Source of the DNA: Bacillota bacterium
GTDB lineage: Bacteria > Bacillota > Sulfobacillia > JAIMAT01
Assembly (NCBI GenBank): GCA_023511835.1
Contig: JAIMAT010000008.1
Span: forward strand, 1-48,811
Length of the DNA: 48,811 nucleotides
Direction: 5' to 3'
Position numbers and translations under genes: made by a program. Shown here in pieces: positions 25,368 to 32,857 of this stretch. The notes under the pieces were generated by a model that saw nothing but the letters and a program-made list of their open reading frames with translations, did not search any database and had not been told where the DNA came from. Each line of letters starts with the position of its first letter. Position 1 is the stretch's first letter.

Positions 25368-26706
25368 CGTCCACCACCTCTGCCGCCAGCCCCTCTCCCG
25401 CGGGCTCCCCGGAGCCCCCCTCCGGCCGCGCCCCCGGCTCCGCCATGCGCCGCAGAAAGTAGACCAGGGCCGCGCTCAGACCGGCGTAGAGCAGGACGAA
25501 GCCGGCCAGGGAGACAGGGGTGCCCGCCGCCGGCGTCACCGCCCGGGCGGTGGGCAGGAGCCCGGCCACGGCCCACGGCTGCCGGCCGGACTCGCTGACC
25601 AGCCAGCCGCTCTCCAGCGCCACGAAGCCGAAGGGCGAGGCGACCAGCAGGAGGCGCAGCAGCCAGCGGGGCGGGCGGCCGCGCGCCGCGCGCAGCCAGT
25701 AGAGGAGTGTGCCGGCCAGGAGCACGAGCCCGCTGCCCACCATCACCTGGAAGCTGAGGTGGGTGAGCGTCACGTCCGGCCAGAGCGCCCGCGGCACGCT
25801 CTCCAGGCCGCGCACCACCGCCCCGGTCCGCCGGTAGGCCAGCCAGCTGAGCCCCCCCGGGATCTCCAGCGCCCACCGCACCGTCCTCCGGGCCACGTCC
25901 GGGAGACCGCCCACGTAGAGCGGCGCGGCGGCGCGGGTCGTGAAGCGCGCCTCCATGGCGGCCAGCTTGACCGGCTCCAGGGCGGCGACGACGCGGCCGC
26001 CGGCGTCGCCCGAGAGCGGCATGGCCACCGCCCCCACCAGGCCCAGCGCCATGGCCAGGCGGAGGCCGGCGGCATGCCGGGCGGCCTCCCGGGCGTGCGG
26101 CCGGCGGAGGAGCGACCAGGCCTCGCCCCCGGCCAGCGCGAAGGCGGCCGCCGTCCAGGCGGCCAGCGTCGAGTGGAGCGCCATCGGCCACCAGACCGGG
26201 TTCCGCATCACGGCCGCCAGGGGATCGGCCAGGGCGGCCATCCGCCCGCTGGGCAGCTGCATCCAGGCGTTGGCGGCGGTGACGAGGAGGCTGGAGGCGG
26301 AGCCGGCCGCGGCCACGAGAAGCCCGCTCGCCCAGTGCGCCCAGGCCGGCAGGCGCTCCCAGCCGTACAGGTAGAGGCCGAGGAAGACGGCCTCCACGAA
26401 GAAGGCGAAGCCTTCGAGAAAGAGGGCCACGCCCAGGACGGGGCCGGCCACGGCCATCAGCCGTGGCCAGAGGAGCCCCAGCTCGAAGGAGAGCGCCGTG
26501 CCGCTGACGGCGCCGATGGCGAAGAGCAGTCCGGTGGCCACGGACCAGCGCCGGGCCAGCTCCAGGTGAAGCGGCGAGCGGCGCAGCAGCCCGATGCCCT
26601 CGGCCGCCGCCGCCAGGAGCGGCAGGGTGACGCCGAAGGCGGCGAAGAGCATGTGCCAGCCCAGCGAGATGCCCATCTGCCAGCGGGCGGCCTCCAGCGT
26701 CTCCAG
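25357..26706 (-). CDS. cydA: Cytochrome bd-type quinol oxidase subunit I, probable CTG start
   Basis: Carries the haems and the quinol site. The first ATG (26676) would cut off most of the first helix. A CTG at 26706-26704 restores the family start (ETLEAARWQMGISLGWHMLF), puts the first haem histidine at residue 18 (19 in E. coli) and has GGGGGAGG 8 bases ahead; an in-frame TAG lies further upstream and no ATG, GTG or TTG is available between. From the CTG it is 449 residues with about nine helices. Visible features include the FELGLLWPRLM and EGFAFFVEAVFLGLYLYGWERL helices and a short Q-loop, as in the CIO/Gram-positive group. Confidence 0.88.
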   Translation of the reverse strand: METLEAARWQMGISLGWHMLFAAFGVTLPLLAAAAEGIGLLRRSPLHLELARRWSVATGLLFAIGAVSGTALSFELGLLWPRLMAVAGPVLGVALFLEGFAFFVEAVFLGLYLYGWERLPAWAHWASGLLVAAAGSASSLLVTAANAWMQLPSGRMAALADPLAAVMRNPVWWPMALHSTLAAWTAAAFALAGGEAWSLLRRPHAREAARHAAGLRLAMALGLVGAVAMPLSGDAGGRVVAALEPVKLAAMEARFTTRAAAPLYVGGLPDVARRTVRWALEIPGGLSWLAYRRTGAVVRGLESVPRALWPDVTLTHLSFQVMVGSGLVLLAGTLLYWLRAARGRPPRWLLRLLLVASPFGFVALESGWLVSESGRQPWAVAGLLPTARAVTPAAGTPVSLAGFVLLYAGLSAALVYFLRRMAEPGARPEGGSGEPAGEGLAAEVVDDAP

Positions 26707-26847
26707 CGGCCTCGCCTCCCCCGCCTAGTCTCCCCAGCTTCCCGGACGGAGCGCCGCCGCACCCCGGTTCGCGGCCCCTGCCCGCTCGGGCTAGACTGGG
26801 GGGCTGGAGGGGCGGCCGAGCCGTCTCTGCGCGGGGGAGGTGGGGGA

Positions 26848-27705
26848 TTGGCCGGGCTCTACGTGCGCCGCTCGGGGCCGCCCGGGGCGCCGCCCGGGAC
26901 GCCCGTGCTCCTGCTGCTCCCCGGGGCGGGGGCCGATCACCGCTCCTGGGGCGCGGAGATCGCCGACTGGGGGCGGAGCTGGCGGCTGCTGGCGCCCGAC
27001 CCGCCGGGCACCGGTGCCAGCGCGGGCCCGCCCCCGGCCGACTGGGAGGAGCTCCTGGCCGCCTACGGCCCGCTCCTGGAGGAGGCGCCCGGCGCGCCGC
27101 TGGTCCTGGTGGGCCTCAGCCTGGGCAGCCGGGCCGCGCTGGCGCTGGCGGCGCGCGCCGGGGCGCGGCTGGCGGCGATGGTGCTGATCCACCCCTGGCT
27201 GGAGGCGGACGCCGACCTGCGCCGCCGCCTGCGGGCCGTGCGCGAGCTGGTGCGCTGGGCGCCGGAGCCGGTCTACGCCGAGGTGCTGGCCTGGCTCCTG
27301 GGCTCGCGCCGGCTGGCGGAGGAGCCGGGCCGGATCGAGCGCATGGCCGAGGCTTGGCGGCCGCCCCTGGGCCCGTCGCGGGAGGTGCTGCTGGCCTACC
27401 TGGGGCTGGAGCCGGAGCCGCTGGCGCCGGAGCGCCTGCCGCGGGTCCCGGCGCTGGTGGTGGCCGGCGCGCAGGACCGGATGATCCCGCTCCGCTACAG
27501 CCGGAGGCTGGCGGAGCGGCTGCCGGGTGCGCGCCGCCTCTTCTTCCGCGGCCCCGGCAGCGGCCACCTGCTCCACGTGGAGCGCTCGGCGGAGTTCCGG
27601 CGGGCGGTGCGGAGCTTCCTGGAAGAGGTGCTGGCGGGCGGCGCGGCGGCGCCGCGGGAAGGGGGAGAGGCGGTTGGCCGACGGCCTGGCGGCGGATCCG
27701 GCTGA
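26848..27705 (+). CDS. Alpha/beta-fold hydrolase
   Basis: 285 residues from a TTG with GGGGGAGG 7 bases ahead. Canonical parts: LLLLPGAGADHRSWG (oxyanion region), GLSLGSRAAL with nucleophile Ser, AGAQDRMIPLRYS with the acid Asp, and GSGHLLHVE with the catalytic His. A helical cap (about 120-195) may set specificity. The substrate is unknown. The C-terminal 30 residues are low complexity and overlap the next gene by 32 bases, so the two are likely cotranscribed. Confidence 0.88.
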   Translation: MAGLYVRRSGPPGAPPGTPVLLLLPGAGADHRSWGAEIADWGRSWRLLAPDPPGTGASAGPPPADWEELLAAYGPLLEEAPGAPLVLVGLSLGSRAALALAARAGARLAAMVLIHPWLEADADLRRRLRAVRELVRWAPEPVYAEVLAWLLGSRRLAEEPGRIERMAEAWRPPLGPSREVLLAYLGLEPEPLAPERLPRVPALVVAGAQDRMIPLRYSRRLAERLPGARRLFFRGPGSGHLLHVERSAEFRRAVRSFLEEVLAGGAAAPREGGEAVGRRPGGGSG

Positions 27706-28402
27706 GGCGGCCTGGCGGGCCCACGTGGAGGCGGTGGTCGCCTGCCGGCTCTGCCCGCGGCTGGTGGCCTGGCGGGAGGAAGTGGCGCGGACCAAGGTGC
27801 GCCGCTTCCGCGACGAGAGCTATTGGGGCCGCCCGGTGCCGGGCTTCGGCGACCGGCGCGCCCGCCTCCTCCTCCTGGGGCTCGCCCCGGCCGCCCACGG
27901 TGCCAACCGGACCGGGCGCATGTTCACCGGCGACGACTCGGGCGACTTTCTCATGGCGGCGCTCCACCGCGCCGGACTCGCCAGCCAGCCCGTCAGCCGC
28001 TGGGCCGGCGACGGCCTGCGCCTGGAGGACTGCTTCCTGACGGCGCCGGTGCGCTGCGCCCCGCCCGACAACCGGCCCACGCGCGAGGAGCTGCGCGCCT
28101 GCCGGCCGCACCTGCGCCGCGAGCTGGCGCTCCTGCCCCGCGTCCGCGCGGTTCTGACGCTGGGGCGCGTGGCCTGGGAGGTGGCCCGCGAGGAGTGGGG
28201 CGCGGGCGAGAGCTGGCCGCCCTTCGCCCACGGCCAGGTGGCGCTGCCGCCGGGCGGGCCGGCGGTGGTGGCCAGCTACCACCCCAGCCGGCAGAACACG
28301 CGCACCGGCCGCCTCACCGCCCCCATGTTCGACCGGGCGCTCGCGCTGGCGCTCGAGCTGGCGCGCGGCGGGACCGAGCGCGCGGCGGGCGAGGCGCCGT
28401 GA
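27674..28402 (+). CDS. Family 5 uracil-DNA glycosylase (UDGb)
   Basis: Removes uracil, and in known members hypoxanthine, from DNA. It has 242 residues from a TTG with GGGGGAGAGG ahead. The motif GLAPAAHGANRTGRMFTGD is characteristic of family 5, which lacks the polar catalytic residue of other families. Cysteines CRLC near the start and CFLTAPVRC in the middle fit the 4Fe-4S cluster. SYHPSRQNT is the second active-site motif. Described members are mainly from thermophiles and high-GC bacteria, which fits this genome. Confidence 0.9.
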   Translation: MADGLAADPAEAAWRAHVEAVVACRLCPRLVAWREEVARTKVRRFRDESYWGRPVPGFGDRRARLLLLGLAPAAHGANRTGRMFTGDDSGDFLMAALHRAGLASQPVSRWAGDGLRLEDCFLTAPVRCAPPDNRPTREELRACRPHLRRELALLPRVRAVLTLGRVAWEVAREEWGAGESWPPFAHGQVALPPGGPAVVASYHPSRQNTRTGRLTAPMFDRALALALELARGGTERAAGEAP

Positions 28403-29319
28403 GGGCGCCGCGCGCAGGAAGCAAGGCCTGGCTGGAGGCCATCCTGGGTGAACCGGTGCTGGAGCGCCGACAGCTGGACCCCGACTACCAGCGGCACACC
28501 AACCGGCTCTGGGAGGTGCGGACGCCCACACGGCGGGTGGTGGTCCGCCTGCCGCGCCGGCAAGCCGGGCGGGTGGCGGGCTCGACCGCCTTCTGGCGGG
28601 GCGTCGGACGCCTCTTCGGTCTGCGGCCGGGCGACGTGCGCCGGGCGGCCGAGGCCTACCGCTGGCTGGCCGACCTGGGCTGCCTGCCGGTGCCGCGACC
28701 GCTGGCCGTCGGCCTGGGAGCGCGGGCGCACCTGGTGGTGGAGTGGCTTCCGGGCCGCATGGCCGCCTCGCTGGACGGCCTCGGCGCCGCCCTGGGCGAG
28801 GCGGTGGCCTGTCTCCACGCGCGGCGGGCGCCGGGCTGGGGGCCGCCCGGCCGCGCCTGCCAGCCGGCGGAGACGTTTCACCCGCGCCTCCTCGAGAGCC
28901 TGCGCTGGCTTGCCGGGCGGGGAAGCCCAAGGGCCGAGCCGCGCCTGGAAGAGGAGCTGAAGCAGGCGGAGGCGGCTCTCGGGCGGCTGCCTCCGCCCGC
29001 CTGGATGGCGCCGCTGCTCCTGGACTGGGACCACAGCCAGCTGGTGGCGGAGGACGGGAGGATCCTCGGCCTGGTCGACCTGGACGCGCTGGCCGTGGCT
29101 CCCCGCGAGCTGGACCTGGTGGGCTGGGAGCTGCTCCTGCCGGCCCGCGAGGCGGAGGCCTTCCGGGCGGCCTACCGGCGCAGGCTGCCCTGGCCGGAGC
29201 TGGGGGCCGTCCGACGGCCCTACCGCCTCTGGCTCCGCTGCATCGAGTTCCAGGGGCCCGTGCCGCTCGAGGCGTGGCTGGCACAGCCGGCCCGCTTCGC
29301 GGCGGCGGGGGGGTCGTGA
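28399..29319 (+). CDS. Aminoglycoside phosphotransferase-like kinase fold protein
   Basis: 306 residues, GTG start overlapping the glycosylase stop (GTGA). The fold is suggested by an N lobe (TNRLWEVRTPTRRVVVRLP; HLVVEWLPG hinge) and a C lobe with LLLDWDHSQLVAEDGRILGLVDLDALAVAPRELDLVGWE. In the family the catalytic loop is HGDxHxGN and the metal loop IDWD. Here the loop reads DWDHSQLV, so the His and Asn are replaced, while VDLD is kept. It may be an atypical small-molecule kinase or a non-catalytic relative. Assigning antibiotic resistance would be unfounded. Confidence 0.75.
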   Translation: MRAPRAGSKAWLEAILGEPVLERRQLDPDYQRHTNRLWEVRTPTRRVVVRLPRRQAGRVAGSTAFWRGVGRLFGLRPGDVRRAAEAYRWLADLGCLPVPRPLAVGLGARAHLVVEWLPGRMAASLDGLGAALGEAVACLHARRAPGWGPPGRACQPAETFHPRLLESLRWLAGRGSPRAEPRLEEELKQAEAALGRLPPPAWMAPLLLDWDHSQLVAEDGRILGLVDLDALAVAPRELDLVGWELLLPAREAEAFRAAYRRRLPWPELGAVRRPYRLWLRCIEFQGPVPLEAWLAQPARFAAAGGS

Positions 29320-29333
29320 GGGGAGGGGGCGCC

Positions 29334-29630
29334 GTGCCGCCCGTGGCCGTAGCGCGCGTCGAGATCAACCTGCCCGGCTCGCGCAGCCTGAAGGAGAAGC
29401 GCGCCGTCCTGAGGGCGCTCCTGGACCGCCTGCGGCGCCGTTTCAACGTTTCGGCGGCCGAGGTGGGCGTCCGGGACGCCCACCAGCTGGCCGAGATCGG
29501 GATCGCCGTGGTCAGCGACGAGGCGTCGGTGGCGCGGCGCCTGCTCGACGAGGCGGTCCACTTCCTGGAGACGAGCGTCGAGCTGGACGGTCGCGCCCGG
29601 GTGCTCCGCGTCGAGACGGGGCTCCGCTAG
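29334..29630 (+). CDS. DUF503 family protein (YlxP-like)
   Basis: 98 residues: ARVEINLPGSRSLKEKRAVLRALLDRLRRRFNVSAAEVG, then AEIGIAVVSDEASVARRLLDEAVHFLE. This is the YlxP/DUF503 family, often next to ribosome assembly genes and probably acting with RNA. Start taken at GTG 29334 behind GGGAGGGGG; a GTG at 29316 overlapping the previous stop is possible. It closes the rightward run 26848-29630. Confidence 0.88.
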   Translation: MPPVAVARVEINLPGSRSLKEKRAVLRALLDRLRRRFNVSAAEVGVRDAHQLAEIGIAVVSDEASVARRLLDEAVHFLETSVELDGRARVLRVETGLR

Positions 29631-29633
29631 CCG

Positions 29634-30035
29634 TCAGGGGTGCGGCACGCTCTCCTCGATCATCTCGGCGATGGTCCGCGTGGAGCTGACCGTGCGCACG
29701 CCGATGCGGCGGAAGATCTCTTCGTTGCGCGGGTCGTTGACCCGGGCGATGACGTGCGTGCCCGTCTTGAAGGCGGTGGCGATGCGGGAGATGGCGTAGT
29801 TGTCCTCGTCGTGGCCGCTGACCGCGATGACCACGTCGGCCCGCTCGATACCGCCCTCGCGCAGCGTCTCGGGGTTGGTCCCGTCGCCGCAGAGCACCGC
29901 GCCGCCCAGCAGGCGGGCGAGCCACTGGGCGCGCTCGGGCTGCTTCTCGATCAGCGTCACCTCGTGGCCGCTCTGGATCAGGTCGCGGGCCAGGGCGAAG
30001 CCGACCTTGCCGCCGCCGACCACCAGCAGGTACAT
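29634..30035 (-). CDS. TrkA-N (RCK) nucleotide-binding subunit, last of operon
   Basis: 133 residues, a lone Rossmann domain: MYLLVVGGGKVGFALARDLIQSGHEVTLIEKQ with GxGxxG-type glycines and Glu ending strand 2, then GDGTNPETLREGGIERADVVIAVSGHDEDNY. No TrkA-C or membrane part. Such proteins gate potassium channels or transporters by binding NAD(H) or ATP/ADP. ATG 30035 was chosen because AAGGGGGAGGAG lies just ahead. It is the last gene of a leftward operon with the other TrkA-N protein, Usp and the APC permease. Confidence 0.88.
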   Translation of the reverse strand: MYLLVVGGGKVGFALARDLIQSGHEVTLIEKQPERAQWLARLLGGAVLCGDGTNPETLREGGIERADVVIAVSGHDEDNYAISRIATAFKTGTHVIARVNDPRNEEIFRRIGVRTVSSTRTIAEMIEESVPHP

Positions 30036-30049
30036 CCGCTCCTCCCCCT

Positions 30050-30493
30050 TCAACGCCCGCCGGCCTCGGGACGGGAGCCGGCCGCCTGGCCGGCGACCGA
30101 GGCCGCGCAGAGCAGCGCCTTCTGCACGCCCAGCTCCACCGGGACGATCACGTCATAGCCGAAGCGCTGGTAGATCTCGCTGCCCTCGGCGTCGTTGACG
30201 ATCAGGAGGACGCGGCGGGTGCCGAGGAGGAGATGGGCCACGTCGGCCACCATCAGGTTGGCGTTGTCGTTCTCGGTGGCGGCGACGAGCAGGTCGGCCT
30301 CGGCGGCGCCCGCCCGCCGCAGGACTTCCTGGTCGAAGCCGAGCCCGGCCACCACGTGCACGCCGGGCAGCTCGGCCAGCTGCTCCAGCATGGCCGTCCG
30401 CCGGTCGACGACGGTCACCTCGTCCCCGCGCTCGGCGAAGGCGCGGGCCAGGCGTCGCCCGGTCCGCCCGCATCCGACGACGATGATCCGCAT
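30050..30493 (-). CDS. TrkA-N (RCK) nucleotide-binding subunit, second copy
   Basis: 147 residues: MRIIVVGCGRTGRRLARAFAERGDEVTVVDRR (glycine motif and Asp after strand 2), GLGFDQEVLRRAGAAEADLLVAATENDNANL, and a C terminus with YDVIVPVELGVQKAL. Also without TrkA-C. It differs clearly from its neighbour, so the pair could form a hetero-ring like other two-part RCK systems. Starts 4 bases after the Usp gene and ends 14 bases before the next. Confidence 0.88.
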   Translation of the reverse strand: MRIIVVGCGRTGRRLARAFAERGDEVTVVDRRTAMLEQLAELPGVHVVAGLGFDQEVLRRAGAAEADLLVAATENDNANLMVADVAHLLLGTRRVLLIVNDAEGSEIYQRFGYDVIVPVELGVQKALLCAASVAGQAAGSRPEAGGR

Positions 30494-30497
30494 CCGA

Positions 30498-31097
30498 TCA
30501 GAGCACCTCCGCCTCCAGCTGTCTCCGCGACCGTTCCGTGGCACGCGGCCGGATGATGATCACTTCGCAGCCTACCAGGGGCAGTTCCCGCAAGAGCCCC
30601 TCCAGCACCTCGCCGCGCTCGAAGGTCGACTCCTCGGCGACGCCCACGACGGCGATGGCCGCACGCAGGCGCCGGGCGAACTCGGCCGCCCCGTCCCAAT
30701 ACTGGCGGGAGGGGACCACCTGCGTCACGGGCCGCAGCTCCAGCGAGCGGAGCCCCTCGGCCAGCTCGGCCAGCATGCCGCGCTCGATCTCGTCCTGCTG
30801 GGCGGGGGGTACGCTGAGCGAGCGGGTGAAGGGGATGCGGACCAGGGCGGCGAGGATGATGTCGGCCTCCGTCGCCGCCGCCAGGCGGTGGGCCACCGCC
30901 ACGGCGGCCGGTTCCGGGTGGTAGGGGTCGAGAAAGACGACGATGCGCCGGCTGCCGCCCACCCTGCCCTCCGCCTCCGCCAGGGCGCGCGGGATGGGTC
31001 TGGGCACCCGGCTCATCCAGAGGAAGTTGAGGCTGGTCAGGAGGGCGATGACCAACGCGATCAGAATGCCGGCCCAGTGCTCCGCCAGGAAGCTCAC
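30498..31097 (-). CDS. Membrane-anchored universal stress protein-like protein
   Basis: 199 residues. The N terminus has one hydrophobic helix (SFLAEHWAGILIALVIALL), then a charged linker and a Usp-like Rossmann domain from residue 50 (RRIVVFLDPYHPEPAAVAVAHRLA; ATEADIILAALVRIP; AAIAVVGVAEES; GCEVIIIRP). Usp domains bind ATP or cyclic nucleotides and regulate transporters in several systems. The GTG start overlaps the permease stop by 4 bases, so it is translated with it. The function is inferred from context. Confidence 0.78.
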   Translation of the reverse strand: MSFLAEHWAGILIALVIALLTSLNFLWMSRVPRPIPRALAEAEGRVGGSRRIVVFLDPYHPEPAAVAVAHRLAAATEADIILAALVRIPFTRSLSVPPAQQDEIERGMLAELAEGLRSLELRPVTQVVPSRQYWDGAAEFARRLRAAIAVVGVAEESTFERGEVLEGLLRELPLVGCEVIIIRPRATERSRRQLEAEVL

Positions 31098-32683
31098 GGC
31101 TGGAAGCCCTCCGCTCTCTCCAGATGGGGGCCCGAGGCGGCCACCGCCTGCTCGTACTCCGCCAGCAGCTGGTACTCCTCGGCCGAGGCCAGGATCTCCT
31201 TCTGTTCGCCCACCCAGTCCCGCGGCAGCGTACGCAGCCCGAGTCCCGACCGCCGCCGGTAGTAGACGAAATAGACCAGCCAGCCCACCACCCAGATGGG
31301 GCCGAAGATCCGCCCTACGGCGTGCGTGTAGAGCACCTCGAAGAGGACGACCAGCACGCTGACGAAGCCGACGGCGCCCAGGACCGGGAAGAGGTAGGGC
31401 CGCCCGTCGCGGTTGCGCAGCCGCAGGTTGAGCGGCATCAGGAAGGGGCGCGGCACCTCCGGTTCCTTCCTGCGCAGCGCGATCAGCGCCATGAAGACCA
31501 CCACGTACCCCAGCGTGGCGCCGAAGGCGTACATGTTCCCCAGCGTGTCCATGACGCTGGGCGTGGCGAAGGCGAAGAGAGTCCAGACCAGGCCGATCCC
31601 GGAGAAGAAGAGGATGGTCCGCACGGGCGTGAAACGGCGCGGGTCCACGTAGTCGAACCAGCTGGAGAGCAGGTTGTGGTGGCTCATGGAGTAGGTGAGC
31701 CGCGAGACGCTCATCACGCCCGAGTTGGCCGAGATGGCCAGGATGGCCGCGCCCATCACCGCGGTCAGCGGCCCGGCGATGGGGCCGATGAAGGGCATGC
31801 GCCGAGCCAGGAGCGTCACCGAGTCCTGCTCGTGACCGGCGAAGGCGTTCCAGGGCAGCGTACCGTTGGCCAGGACCGAGTAGCCGATGCTGGTGATGAA
31901 AATGGTCAGGATGAGCGTCAGGGTGCTGCGCGGCAGGATGCGCGACGGATGCCGGGTCTCCTGCGCCGCCTGGGAGATGGACTCCAGCCCGACGAAGGAG
32001 ATGATGGCCAGCGACGAGCCGTACATGAACTGGTGGAGCGAGGGCATCTGGTGGGCGACCTGGCTGCCGAAGAGGCCCGGCGACCAGACGGTGACGAAAC
32101 CCAGCAGGAGCAGCAGCAGGTCGATGACCATGGTGGCCAGCCCGACCATCTGGTTGAACATGTTGGACTCGCGCATGCCGCGCACGTTGATCCACATCAG
32201 CGCCGCGATGAGCGCCAGCGCCTCCAGGAGCCAGACTGCCTGAACGTGGAGACCCAGCAGGGGGACCTTGATCGAGGTCAGGTCGACACCGCTGAAGAAG
32301 GCGATGAGCGCGTTCAGGTAGCCGGTGGAGGAGACGGCGAAGAGGGCGATGTCGATGGTGTAGTCCAGGATCAGCGCGCCGCCCGTGATCAGCCCCCAGA
32401 GGTCGCCCAGGCCGCGGGTGGCGAAATACTGGCCGCCTCCCGCCACCGGGAAGGCCGCCGCCAGCTCGGTGTAGGCCAGGCCGATCAGGACGTAGACCAG
32501 CCCGGCCAGGGCGAAGGCGGCCGGAGCGGCGCCCTGGGAGGCGACCGTCACAAGGCCGAGGCCCGCGAAGATGTCCGCTCCCACGTCGGAGAAGCCCCAC
32601 ATGTAGGAACCCCAGACACTCACCTCGCGCCGCAGCTGCGCCGGCGCCGCCCCGGCTTCGCTTCCCTTCGCGACCGTCGCCAC
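31094..32683 (-). CDS. APC superfamily permease
   Basis: 529 residues with about 12 membrane segments and a cytoplasmic tail of 60 residues. It begins VATVAKG with REVSVWGSYMWGFSDVGADIFAGLGLV (helix 1 with the unwound SDVGADIF region), then FPVAGGGQYFATRGLG, ALILDYTIDIALFA and ISFVGLESISQAAQETRHPSRILPRS. The fold transports amino acids or, in the KimA/KUP branches, potassium. The substrate cannot be read from sequence, but cotranscription with two RCK subunits and a Usp makes potassium a fair hypothesis. GTG start with GGAGAG ahead. Confidence 0.85.
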   Translation of the reverse strand: MATVAKGSEAGAAPAQLRREVSVWGSYMWGFSDVGADIFAGLGLVTVASQGAAPAAFALAGLVYVLIGLAYTELAAAFPVAGGGQYFATRGLGDLWGLITGGALILDYTIDIALFAVSSTGYLNALIAFFSGVDLTSIKVPLLGLHVQAVWLLEALALIAALMWINVRGMRESNMFNQMVGLATMVIDLLLLLLGFVTVWSPGLFGSQVAHQMPSLHQFMYGSSLAIISFVGLESISQAAQETRHPSRILPRSTLTLILTIFITSIGYSVLANGTLPWNAFAGHEQDSVTLLARRMPFIGPIAGPLTAVMGAAILAISANSGVMSVSRLTYSMSHHNLLSSWFDYVDPRRFTPVRTILFFSGIGLVWTLFAFATPSVMDTLGNMYAFGATLGYVVVFMALIALRRKEPEVPRPFLMPLNLRLRNRDGRPYLFPVLGAVGFVSVLVVLFEVLYTHAVGRIFGPIWVVGWLVYFVYYRRRSGLGLRTLPRDWVGEQKEILASAEEYQLLAEYEQAVAASGPHLERAEGFQP

Positions 32684-32707
32684 GCTCTCTCCAACCCCGG
32701 TCCGGAT

Positions 32708-32737
32708 TTCTCGAGGGCTCCCGCCCGCCTTCGAGAA
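32708..32737. promoter_or_regulatory. Inverted repeat at the start of the permease transcript
   Basis: TTCTCGA (32708-32714) and TCGAGAA (32731-32737) are perfect inverted arms 16 bases apart. With the predicted start near 32738 on the reverse strand, the repeat covers about +1 to +31. It could be an operator or a 5' hairpin. Confidence 0.45.
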
Positions 32738-32744
32738 CACGGCG

Positions 32745-32772
32745 ATTCTAGCACCGGCCCGCGCCCCGGCAA
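32745..32772 (-). promoter_or_regulatory. Promoter of the APC-Usp-TrkA operon
   Basis: On the reverse strand TTGCCG (-35, 32772-32767) and TAGAAT (-10, 32750-32745) are 16 bases apart, and TGC precedes the -10 (extended -10). Transcription would start near 32738, 55 bases before the GTG at 32683. It is one of the better promoters in the window. Confidence 0.6.
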
Positions 32773-32805
32773 CCCCCCGGCCGGGGGAGGGACCGGCCGC
32801 TCCGG

Positions 32806-32827
32806 TACAATATCTCCGCGCCGGAGA
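32806..32827 (+). promoter_or_regulatory. Possible hemQ promoter with dyad at start site
   Basis: TACAAT (32806-32811) is a good -10 but I see no -35. A perfect dyad TCTCCG (32813-32818) / CGGAGA (32822-32827) covers the predicted start point. It is divergent from the permease promoter. Confidence 0.4.
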
Positions 32828-32857
32828 GCGCGTAAAGCCTGGAGGGAGGCGAGGGCG

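Noticed and set aside
28399-29319. Aminoglycoside resistance gene
   Set aside because: Only the general phosphotransferase fold is supported. The catalytic loop is changed, and nothing links it to a drug.
31124-32857. Long forward frame reading into hemQ, antisense to the permease
   Set aside because: The permease on the reverse strand is clear. HemQ has its own ATG and ribosome site at 32858.
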